Shown: in pieces, positions 1 to 5,371 of the stretch
How the letters are laid out: each line of letters starts with the position of its first letter
Position numbering within the stretch: the first letter of the stretch is position 1
NCBI GenBank assembly: GCA_900768515.1
Contig: CAAGDG010000198.1
Span: 1-7,718, forward strand
Reading direction: 5' to 3'
Source of the DNA: Lentisphaeria bacterium
GTDB taxonomy: Bacteria; Verrucomicrobiota; Lentisphaeria; Victivallales; Victivallaceae
Length of the DNA stretch: 7,718 bases
Notes under the pieces: generated by a model
What the model saw: only the letters and a program-made list of their open reading frames with translations
Told to the model about the DNA's origin: nothing
Database searches by the model: none
Position numbers and translations under genes: made by a program

Positions 1-30
1 CCTCGCTGAAGTCATCCTGTATTCCCACAC

Positions 31-59
31 AAAAAAGCGGCAGGGGGAAACCCTGCCGC
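31..59 (-). terminator. Intrinsic terminator of the tRNA-Ser unit
   Basis: Read on the minus strand, a perfect 9-bp stem (GCGGCAGGG with CCCTGCCGC) and a 5-nt loop are followed directly by six T (complement of the A run at 31-36). It lies about 50 nt past the tRNA 3' end and has the right polarity only for minus-strand transcription, since the plus strand has no T run after the stem. Confidence 0.85.
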
Positions 60-80
60 GCCATTTCGCTTTTCTTGTTT

Positions 81-107
81 TACTTCTTTTCACGGGGAAA
101 AGAAGTA
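81..107 (-). other. Hairpin between tRNA-Ser and its terminator
   Basis: A perfect 10-bp inverted repeat (TACTTCTTTT with AAAAGAAGTA, 7-nt spacer) begins two bases past the encoded CCA of the tRNA. In the minus-strand transcript it would fold as a second, AT-rich hairpin ahead of the GC-rich terminator. It may serve 3' trailer processing or exonuclease blocking. The role is inferred; the repeat itself is plain in the sequence. Confidence 0.55.
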
Positions 108-109
108 AA

Positions 110-199
110 TGGCGGAGAGAGAGGGATTCGAACCCTCGGAGAGGTTTCCCCCTCGCAGGTTTAGCAAACCTGTGCTTTCGGCCACTCAGCCATCTCTCC
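110..199 (-). tRNA. tRNA-Ser (anticodon GCU)
   Basis: This 90-nt class II tRNA reads 5'-GGAGAGA...TCTCTCC-G-CCA on the minus strand. The 7-bp acceptor stem is perfect and the CCA end is encoded (112-110). The anticodon loop TTGCTAA is closed by CAGGT/ACCTG, which puts anticodon GCT at 165-163 and decodes AGC/AGU serine codons. A long variable arm follows, as expected for tRNA-Ser, then a T arm GAGGG-TTCGAAT-CCCTC. The D-arm region carries the usual GGCTGAGTGG sequence. It is a stand-alone unit with its own promoter and terminator. Nothing nearby suggests that an integrated element uses it as an attachment site. Confidence 0.96.
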
Positions 200-216
200 G
201 GCCGGTGAATGTGTAT

Positions 217-245
217 ACAATATCACTGCGTTGCGGAAAGTTCAA
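217..245 (-). promoter_or_regulatory. Sigma70-like promoter of tRNA-Ser
   Basis: On the minus strand TTGAAC (245-240) and TATTGT (222-217) are separated by exactly 17 bp. This would start RNA roughly 10 nt upstream of the mature tRNA 5' end at 199. The two hexamers keep TTGA and TAT..T of the consensus. Confidence 0.6.
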
Positions 246-430
246 ATTGTTTTGAGCGGAAAAAATGATTTTTTTGATTTCTCCCGGCAACGGACTCCAC
301 ACGGACCGGGAATTTGGAACTCCACGCTTTACGCGCCGCAAAGTCCCGAACGGAAATTCCATGGCGGGGAGCTTCCAATCGGAGCGCCGCCCCTTTCCGG
401 CGCGCGGCAGGGGGCGGACTTTCTCCTCCC
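246..430. other. Non-coding spacer between tRNA-Ser promoter and nagA end
   Basis: I see no credible gene in this stretch. Past the nagA stop the minus strand carries a 7-bp inverted repeat (CCGCCCC at 387-393 on plus, GGGGCGG at 411-417). It is GC-rich but has no T run, so it is at best a weak terminator for nagA. GGAATTT (311-317 region) and AAATTCC (354-360) form another loose inverted repeat of unknown meaning. Confidence 0.4.
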
Positions 431-1573
431 TCAGGCGCGGAAACGAACCACGCCATCCACCAGCGTCTGCTTGACGCGGAAATGGGAGTCGAGCAGTACG
501 ATGTCGGCGGCAAAACCCGGACGCAGTTCTCCGACTCCGGAGAGTCCGAGCGCATCCGCCTGCGCTTTAGAGGTCGATTTCACCGCTTCCGAAAGCGGAA
601 GTCCGGTGATTTCCACCACGTTGCGCAGCGCGTCGTTGATTTGCAGCGTGCTGCCCGCCAGAGCGCCTCCCTCCTTCAATCGTGCGGCGCCGTCGCGTAC
701 CACTACCGGCAGACCGCCGAGCGTGTATTCTCCATTCGGCATGCCGCTGGCGCGCATTGCGTCGGAGATCAGTTCAATCCGTTCCGCTCCGGCGACCTTG
801 AAGGTCAGAGCGATCATCGCCGGCGAAATGTGAAGCTTGTCACAGATGAACTCAAGATAGACGTCATTGTGCAGCAGACCGGCTCCGACCAGCCCGATGT
901 CGCGGTGGTGCAGCGGCGTCATCTGGTTGCAGAAATGCGACAGATTCCGCAGGCCCGCGTCGTAGCCGGCAAGAAATTGCGGGTAGTTTGCCGCACTGTG
1001 GACGCAGGAGGGGACGATTCCCATCTCCAGAAGTTCGCTGGCAAACTGCGGTCCGCCCTCGGATTCGATCGCGAACGACACCTTCCGGACCGGATAGATG
1101 GCGTTGAGCCGGCGGACTTCCGCAATATCCGGTTTGCGTACGAACGCCGGATTCTGCGCCCCGGTGCATTTCGGGTTGATGAAGGGACCTTCCAGGTGGA
1201 CGCCGGGCAGTTTACAGCCGTTTCCGCTGTAGCCGGCAATGGCTTCGAGCGCGGCAGTCAGGTCTTTTTCCGGGAGCGTGAGCGTTGTCGGCAGCAGCGT
1301 AGTCACGCCCTCCGCCGGTTTGTTACGGGCGATGGTTTCCACCCCCTCGGGGGAGGCGTCGCAGAAGTCGAAGTTGTTGCGTCCGTGACAGTGGATGTCG
1401 ATGAAACCCGGCAGCGCCATGAGTCCGGCGGCGTCAATGATCGTGTCGGCGGGCGGCAGAGGCGCTCCATCGGGAAAAACGGCGGCAATTCGGGAGTCCT
1501 TGAGCAGAATCGAAGCCGAGGCGAGATCGATACCCGGTGAAACCAGGCGGCAATTTTGAATCAGAGTGGTCAT
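431..1573 (-). CDS. nagA: N-acetylglucosamine-6-phosphate deacetylase (NagA)
   Basis: This cytoplasmic amidohydrolase converts GlcNAc-6-phosphate to glucosamine-6-phosphate plus acetate, the committing step of GlcNAc catabolism and cell-wall amino-sugar recycling. The 380-aa protein has the usual family length. Visible motifs, in order, are PGFIDIHCHG at 55-64 (metal-site HxH, H61/H63), HLEGPF at 126-131 (metal ligand E128), HSAANY with H192, SHFCNQMTPL with H213, ISDAM with catalytic D271, and the LAGST loop near 306-310. All expected NagA residues are therefore present. The start at 1573 is chosen because GGAGG lies 5-6 nt upstream; a longer reading from 1639 lacks such a site and would add an unusual N-terminus. 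The gene is divergent from the nucleotidyltransferase at 1780, and no glucosamine-6-P deaminase (nagB) lies in the window. Substrate preference among HexNAc-6-phosphates cannot be read from sequence. Confidence 0.95.
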   Translation of the reverse strand: MTTLIQNCRLVSPGIDLASASILLKDSRIAAVFPDGAPLPPADTIIDAAGLMALPGFIDIHCHGRNNFDFCDASPEGVETIARNKPAEGVTTLLPTTLTLPEKDLTAALEAIAGYSGNGCKLPGVHLEGPFINPKCTGAQNPAFVRKPDIAEVRRLNAIYPVRKVSFAIESEGGPQFASELLEMGIVPSCVHSAANYPQFLAGYDAGLRNLSHFCNQMTPLHHRDIGLVGAGLLHNDVYLEFICDKLHISPAMIALTFKVAGAERIELISDAMRASGMPNGEYTLGGLPVVVRDGAARLKEGGALAGSTLQINDALRNVVEITGLPLSEAVKSTSKAQADALGLSGVGELRPGFAADIVLLDSHFRVKQTLVDGVVRFRA

Positions 1574-1612
1574 GTTTTCCTCCGCGCAGTCGTTGTTCCT
1601 TTGTCTGATTTC

Positions 1613-1639
1613 AATATATCGCAACGCTTTTTTTCGCAA
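1613..1639 (-). promoter_or_regulatory. Possible nagA promoter
   Basis: On the minus strand TTGCGA (1639-1634) precedes TATATT (1618-1613) with a short 15-bp spacer; shifting the -10 to TATTGA (1616-1611) gives 17 bp but a poorer hexamer. The position, about 40 nt upstream of the start codon, is reasonable. The match is weaker than the other promoters in the window. Confidence 0.3.
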
Positions 1640-1713
1640 ATGCAGTTATCGGCAAAAGCTATGGATTTTTATGCAAAACCCCCGATCTTCTCCTGGGAAA
1701 AGAGGGTGATGGG

Positions 1714-1742
1714 TTGATTTCAGCGGAGAAAAAGATTATATT
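1714..1742 (+). promoter_or_regulatory. Sigma70-like promoter of the nucleotidyltransferase gene
   Basis: TTGATT (1714-1719) and TATATT (1737-1742) are separated by exactly 17 bp. The start codon lies at 1780, giving a leader of about 30 nt. The promoter faces away from the nagA promoter region, so a regulator bound in 1640-1713 could act on both. Confidence 0.6.
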
Positions 1743-1779
1743 ATTCCGACATTCAGGATGGAACAGAAAGGTTGGCCGG

Positions 1780-2694
1780 ATGAAACTTACTCTCGTTATT
1801 CTTGCCGCGGGCATGGGAAGCCGTTACGGCGGACTTAAGCAGCTTGATCCACTCGGACCCTCCGGGGAAACGGTCATGGACTATTCGGTTTTCGACGCCA
1901 TGCGGGCGGGGTTCGACCGGGTGGTTTTCGTGATTCGCCGGGATATTGAGGAGGAGTTCAGGCGGACGGTCGGCAGCCGTTATTCTGACCGGATCGAAGT
2001 GGATTATGCGTTTCAGAGTCTGGATGACCTGCCGGCCCCCTTCGTCTGTCCGGCGGGACGTGCCAAGCCCTGGGGCACCGGGCAGGCGGTCTACGCTGCC
2101 CGGAAGCTGCTGGACGGTCCCTTCGCCGTCATCAACGCCGATGATTTTTACGGTGCCGACGGCTACCGGCAACTGGCCGGACGGCTGCGGAATGTCATGG
2201 CGAAGGAGGATGGAATTCTGCATGGTTGCATCGCGGCGTTCACGCTGGCCAACACCTTGAGTGAGAACGGTTCGGTTTCGCGGGGCATCTGTTCGGTTGA
2301 TGCGGCCGGGCACCTGGAAAAGGTGGTTGAACACACGAAAATTTTCCGGCGTTCCGGCCGGATCGTCAGTGTACGTGAAGATGGGTCCGAAACCTTCTTC
2401 ACCGGCGCGGAGCTGGTTTCGATGAACTTCTGGGGGTTCGCGCCCGGGCTGACCGCCCACCTGGAACGTCTCTTCGCGGAGTTCCTTGCCGCGCACGGTT
2501 CGGAGCCGAAGAGCGAATTTTATCTGCCTTTCGCGGTGGACTCTCTGATCCAGTCCGGGCAGGCGCAGATCGACGTTTGCGAGAGCCGCGACAGCTGGTT
2601 CGGGATTACCTACCGGGAGGACCGGCCGCTGGTGGTGCAGGCGTTGCGCGACTTGGTCGCCTCCGGAGCCTATCCGGAAAATCTGCGCAGCTGA
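1780..2694 (+). CDS. Sugar-phosphate nucleotidyltransferase (NTP_transferase family)
   Basis: This 304-aa cytoplasmic enzyme probably transfers a nucleotidyl group from an NTP to a sugar 1-phosphate. The N-terminus LVILAAGMGSRYGGLKQ (5-21) is the nucleotide-binding signature of the family, with G11/G13/R15 and K20. WGTGQAVYAAR (98-108) and INADDFYG (118-125, metal-binding acidic pair) follow at the spacing expected for a Rossmann-like GlmU/RmlA-type domain. VVEHTKI (182-188) and the C-terminal WFGITYREDRP (273-283) recur in stand-alone family members found near sugar kinases. There is no left-handed beta-helix acetyltransferase domain, so it is not a full GlmU. The ATG at 1780 is chosen because AAAGG (1767-1771) sits 8 nt upstream; the earlier in-frame TTG at 1714 is the -35 box. 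Downstream lies a HexNAc 1-kinase gene, so UDP-GlcNAc/GalNAc formation is the likely job (inference). A MurU-like role is an alternative. Confidence 0.85.
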   Translation: MKLTLVILAAGMGSRYGGLKQLDPLGPSGETVMDYSVFDAMRAGFDRVVFVIRRDIEEEFRRTVGSRYSDRIEVDYAFQSLDDLPAPFVCPAGRAKPWGTGQAVYAARKLLDGPFAVINADDFYGADGYRQLAGRLRNVMAKEDGILHGCIAAFTLANTLSENGSVSRGICSVDAAGHLEKVVEHTKIFRRSGRIVSVREDGSETFFTGAELVSMNFWGFAPGLTAHLERLFAEFLAAHGSEPKSEFYLPFAVDSLIQSGQAQIDVCESRDSWFGITYREDRPLVVQALRDLVASGAYPENLRS

Positions 2695-2715
2695 GACGAG
2701 TGATTCAACGGAACG

Positions 2716-2743
2716 GCGGGAGGCGCATCCTCCCGCTTTTTTT
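2716..2743 (+). terminator. Intrinsic terminator after the nucleotidyltransferase gene
   Basis: An 8-bp perfect stem (GCGGGAGG with CCTCCCGC) and a 5-nt loop are followed by seven T (2737-2743), 22 nt past the stop codon. It separates this gene from the kinase gene downstream. Confidence 0.9.
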
Positions 2744-2764
2744 GCCGCAGCCGGCGTTTCCGGC

Positions 2765-2793
2765 TTGCATTGCGGCCTCCGCCATTGTATGTT
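2765..2793 (+). promoter_or_regulatory. Sigma70-like promoter of the HexNAc kinase gene
   Basis: TTGCAT (2765-2770) and TATGTT (2788-2793) are separated by 17 bp. It lies just past the preceding terminator and about 40 nt ahead of the kinase start, so the kinase is probably transcribed on its own. Confidence 0.6.
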
Positions 2794-2801
2794 ATACCGG
2801 T

Positions 2802-2836
2802 TTGATTTCGGAATCAACAATGACTGGAGAGAGCGT
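2802..2836 (+). promoter_or_regulatory. Kinase leader: small hairpin, mini-ORF and ribosome site
   Basis: TTGATT-tcgg-AATCAA (2802-2817) forms a 6-bp stem near the predicted 5' end of the mRNA. GGAG (2825-2828) lies 8 nt before the GTG at 2837, which decides that start. A 9-codon frame begins at ATG 2820 and ends at TGA 2847-2849, overlapping the in-frame ATG at 2849 as TGATG. Start at 2849 by translational coupling therefore remains possible. Confidence 0.4.
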
Positions 2837-3934
2837 GTGGATACTTTGATGCAGGATGAAATTCGTTCCATCTGTTCGAAGTTCATCATCTACGGCGATT
2901 TTCTGGTTGGCGTCCCGATGGGCGGCGGCCATGTGAACGATACTTACCAGCTTACTTACGATCAGGGCGGCGTGCGGCTGCATTACACGTTGCAGCGGAT
3001 CAACCATTACGTCTTCCGGAATCCGGAACAGGTCATGAGCAACATGGACCGGGTCACGGAACACCTGCTGCGCAAGATCCGCGCCCGTCACGCCGAGACG
3101 CGCAAGCGCACGCTGCGGCTGCTCCGGACCCGGACCAACCGTCCCTTTGTCCAGGATGAGCGCGGCAACTACTGGCGCGCCTATGTCTACGTCGAGAACG
3201 CACGGGCTTATTCGCTTCTGGAGAGTCCGAAACAGGCGTTTCAGGCCGCCCAGGCGTTCGGGGAGTTTCAATGCGATCTGGTCGATCTGCCGGGGCCGCG
3301 GCTCTACGAGACGATTCCGGACTTCCACAACACCCCGAAACGGATCGCCGCACTGGAGCAGGCAATTGCCGAGGACCGGGTCGGGCGCGCCGCCGAGGTG
3401 AAGCCGGAGATCGACTTTGTCTTCGAGCGGCGCGAGGAGGCCGGCAAACTGCTGGCGCTGGTTGACGAGGATGCGATTCCGGAGCGGATCACCCACAACG
3501 ATACCAAAATCAGCAACATTCTGATCGATGATCTGACCGGGGAGGGAATGTGTGTGATCGACCTCGATACCGTGATGCCGGGGCTTTCCCTCTACGATTT
3601 CGGCGACATGGTCCGGGCCGGCACCGGTTCCGCCGAGGAGGATGAGGTCCGGTTGGAGAGAGTCGGCATGCGGTTCGACATGTTTGAGGCGACGCTGCAG
3701 GGGTTTCTGAGTTCGGCCGGCAAATTCCTGAACGAGGCCGAACGCGAGAACTTGCCGTTTTCCGGAAAGCTGATCACCTTCGAAACCGGAGTCCGTTTTC
3801 TGACCGACTACCTCAATGGAGATGTCTACTTCAAGACCAGCCGTCCCCGACAGAACCTGGACCGCTGCCGCAACCAGTTCCAGATGGTCCGGTCGATCGA
3901 GGCGCAGATGGACCGGATGATGAAACTGCTGTAA
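2837..3934 (+). CDS. nahK: NahK-like N-acetylhexosamine 1-kinase
   Basis: This kinase is expected to phosphorylate GlcNAc or GalNAc at the anomeric carbon with ATP, giving HexNAc-1-phosphate. The 365-aa protein has the aminoglycoside-phosphotransferase fold and closely resembles bifidobacterial NahK (about 359 aa) over its length. GGGHVNDTYQLT (29-40) is the nucleotide loop. THNDTKISNIL (219-229) holds the catalytic Asp (D222) and IDLDTVMPG (241-249) the metal-site Asp. DFGDMVR (254-260), LPFSGKL (306-312) and FLTDYLNGDVYF (321-332) are NahK-typical. There is no signal peptide, so it acts in the cytoplasm. The GTG start at 2837 has GGAG 8 nt upstream; ATG 2849 would shorten it by four residues. 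Bifidobacterial NahK sits with a phosphorylase and GalT/GalE homologues, but here the neighbour is a nucleotidyltransferase, recalling AmgK-MurU. The family call is firm; the exact sugar is inferred. Confidence 0.85.
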   Translation: MDTLMQDEIRSICSKFIIYGDFLVGVPMGGGHVNDTYQLTYDQGGVRLHYTLQRINHYVFRNPEQVMSNMDRVTEHLLRKIRARHAETRKRTLRLLRTRTNRPFVQDERGNYWRAYVYVENARAYSLLESPKQAFQAAQAFGEFQCDLVDLPGPRLYETIPDFHNTPKRIAALEQAIAEDRVGRAAEVKPEIDFVFERREEAGKLLALVDEDAIPERITHNDTKISNILIDDLTGEGMCVIDLDTVMPGLSLYDFGDMVRAGTGSAEEDEVRLERVGMRFDMFEATLQGFLSSAGKFLNEAERENLPFSGKLITFETGVRFLTDYLNGDVYFKTSRPRQNLDRCRNQFQMVRSIEAQMDRMMKLL

Positions 3935-3954
3935 GCAGGTTTCCGGCCGCTTCC

Positions 3955-3990
3955 GGGAGCGGGGAGGGGAACTTCTCCGCTCCCTTTTTT
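3955..3990 (+). terminator. Intrinsic terminator after nahK
   Basis: A 13-bp stem with two G-T pairs (3955-3967 with 3972-3984, outer part GGGAGCGG/CCGCTCCC) and a GGAA tetraloop are followed by six T (3985-3990), 20 nt past the nahK stop codon. Confidence 0.92.
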
Positions 3991-4003
3991 GTATGCGGGA
4001 GGG

Positions 4004-4023
4004 CGGGGGGCGTTTTCCCCCCG
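4004..4023 (-). terminator. GC-rich hairpin after the isomerase gene
   Basis: CGGGGGG and CCCCCCG form a 7-bp stem with a 6-nt loop five bases past the isomerase stop on the minus strand. No T run follows, so it is a weak or Rho-assisted terminator candidate, or an mRNA 3' end protector. Confidence 0.35.
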
Positions 4024-4028
4024 GACGG

Positions 4029-5123
4029 CTACCTCATGTTGGGCATTGAGATTTTGTAACTGACCTGGTTGGCGGCTTCCAGTTCCGCAAGAAACCGCAT
4101 CATCGCCTCCTGTTTCTGCTTCAGGAGCGTCTGCCGTTTCTGAGCGGTGAGGAACGCCTCCAGATCGGGGAGGCTCTCCTCAAAGGAGAGCTGCCGTGCG
4201 GGCCGGAGAGCATCCCGGCGGATCAGGTGGAAACCGAATTCGTCTTCCACCACATCGGAAATTTCTCCCTGCTTCAGCTTGACTGCGGCTGCCTCATATT
4301 TCTGACTCAACCGTTTCTCCTTGGGGCGGAAAGGTTCGACGGAACCCCCGCCGGCGGCGGTCGGACAGTCGCTCTCCCGGCGTGCGATCTCTTCGAAGCG
4401 TTTGGGATCCTTCCGCACTTCCGCAAGCAGCTGCTGTGCTTTTGCCTTCGCCTTTTCCTTTTCCTCTTTGGACGCCTTCCGTGGAATCGCAACCAGAATG
4501 TGGGAAGTACGGACGGAGTCGGCCGGATCGGCCGCCATTTTGAACAACGGAAGATTTTCCCGGTAGAGTTTTTCCATCTCCTCTCTGGACGGGGTTCCCG
4601 GCACGGCCGGAAGTCCGCGGTAAATGGATTTTGCGGCGAACTCCCGGAACGCATGCTGGAACTGGAGCTTCGGATTTTTCGCCTTGCTCTCCACGAACTG
4701 GTCGATGGTCTCATTCTGTGTCATCAGCCAGGCGGCCAGCGCCTTGCGGTCGTTCGGGGACAGCGAGTCCAGCTCCTTGCGGATGATGTCGCGGGAACGT
4801 TCGACCGAGGGCTTGATGCCGGATTCCGCGAACTTCGGTTCGAGCAGAATGCGGGCGACCTGAAATTTGACCAGACCGGGTGCAACTTGCGCAACGGTTT
4901 CGGCGGTGGCTTCCGGCGGCAGCTTCCCGTCCGGCAGCGACTCGGTGAATGTTTTGATGAAATCCTGCCGGGTGATCGGCTTTCCCTTGACGGTAGCAAC
5001 CACTTCGGGGATCGATTTCCAGAGCGGGTCCGCCGGATCCGACGGCACAGGCCTGTCCTCCGCCCACAGAGTTGCGCTTCCCATGAAGAAGACGGCCAGC
5101 AACACGGTTTTACATATCTTCAA
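4029..5123 (-). CDS. Exported parvulin-type peptidyl-prolyl cis-trans isomerase (SurA/PpiC-like)
   Basis: This is probably a periplasmic chaperone/isomerase acting on exported proteins. The 364-aa product starts with a signal peptide (positive K2/K5, hydrophobic core about 6-18, likely cleavage after ATLWA at 21). A SurA-N-like helical region follows (VVATVKGKPITRQDF at 41-55, to about 170). A single parvulin domain spans about 203-304: SHILVAIP (207-214, H208), a lysine/glutamate-rich helix (216-245), ESDCPTAAGG (250-259, C253), then LKQGEISDVVEDEFGFHLIRR (H299). H208, C253 and H299 match the active-site His/Cys/His of parvulins. The usual GDLG after the cysteine is replaced by GSVE (260-263). 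The C-terminus has a basic/glutamine-rich helix. The only workable start is TTG at 5123, with GGAGAG 8 nt upstream; the nearby ATG is out of frame and followed by a stop. The gene is monocistronic, back to back with a pseudopilin-like gene. Confidence 0.88.
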   Translation of the reverse strand: MKICKTVLLAVFFMGSATLWAEDRPVPSDPADPLWKSIPEVVATVKGKPITRQDFIKTFTESLPDGKLPPEATAETVAQVAPGLVKFQVARILLEPKFAESGIKPSVERSRDIIRKELDSLSPNDRKALAAWLMTQNETIDQFVESKAKNPKLQFQHAFREFAAKSIYRGLPAVPGTPSREEMEKLYRENLPLFKMAADPADSVRTSHILVAIPRKASKEEKEKAKAKAQQLLAEVRKDPKRFEEIARRESDCPTAAGGGSVEPFRPKEKRLSQKYEAAAVKLKQGEISDVVEDEFGFHLIRRDALRPARQLSFEESLPDLEAFLTAQKRQTLLKQKQEAMMRFLAELEAANQVSYKISMPNMR

Positions 5124-5152
5124 TTTTTCGACTCTCCGTTGAGTTGGTTATT

Positions 5153-5181
5153 ACGATACATCCGGGGCGTTCGGAATGCAA
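5153..5181 (-). promoter_or_regulatory. Sigma70-like promoter of the isomerase gene
   Basis: On the minus strand TTGCAT (5181-5176) and TATCGT (5158-5153) are 17 bp apart, about 30 nt ahead of the TTG start codon. The -35 hexamer is identical to that of the nahK promoter. Confidence 0.55.
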
Positions 5182-5284
5182 GTGTCGGCATGTGAAATCC
5201 GCATTCCCGGTTGATTTCTTCCGTGTGAAAATTCTTTTTTTTCATTTTTTTTGCAGAATTTTTTCGAAATCAGGTTTTATTATC

Positions 5285-5314
5285 TTGACAAAATTTTTTT
5301 ATCCCTCATAATAT
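5285..5314 (+). promoter_or_regulatory. Strong sigma70-like promoter of the first pseudopilin gene
   Basis: A perfect -35 TTGACA (5285-5290) is followed by CATAAT (5307-5312, 16-bp spacer) or TAATAT (5309-5314, 18 bp). Upstream, 5222-5284 is very rich in T and A tracts, which could act as an UP element or a curved region. The layout TTGACAAAA...TCATAATATT recurs at the second pseudopilin gene. Confidence 0.7.
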
Positions 5315-5371
5315 TTATAGTATCGCTGGAATATTTAACTCAATGTTTTAGAACGACAGGAGGTGTGTATC

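Noticed and set aside
110..199. tRNA-Ser as an attachment site of an integrated element
   Set aside because: No integrase, no duplicated tRNA 3' end and no phage or plasmid genes are seen in the window.
314..1540. A 408-codon open frame on the plus strand opposite nagA
   Set aside because: It is antisense to a complete NagA with all catalytic motifs; the translation is Arg/Gly-rich with no recognisable domain, typical of a shadow frame in GC-rich DNA.
1780..2694. Nucleotidyltransferase as bifunctional GlmU
   Set aside because: At 304 aa it lacks the C-terminal hexapeptide-repeat acetyltransferase domain; only the nucleotidyl-transfer part is present.
1753..2889. A 378-codon open frame on the minus strand across the nucleotidyltransferase gene
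   Set aside because: It is antisense to a recognisable enzyme, runs through a terminator and a promoter, and shows no family signature.
4227..5195. A 322-codon open frame on the plus strand opposite the isomerase
   Set aside because: The minus strand carries signal peptide, parvulin motifs, ribosome site and promoter; the plus-strand translation has no domain and no ribosome site.
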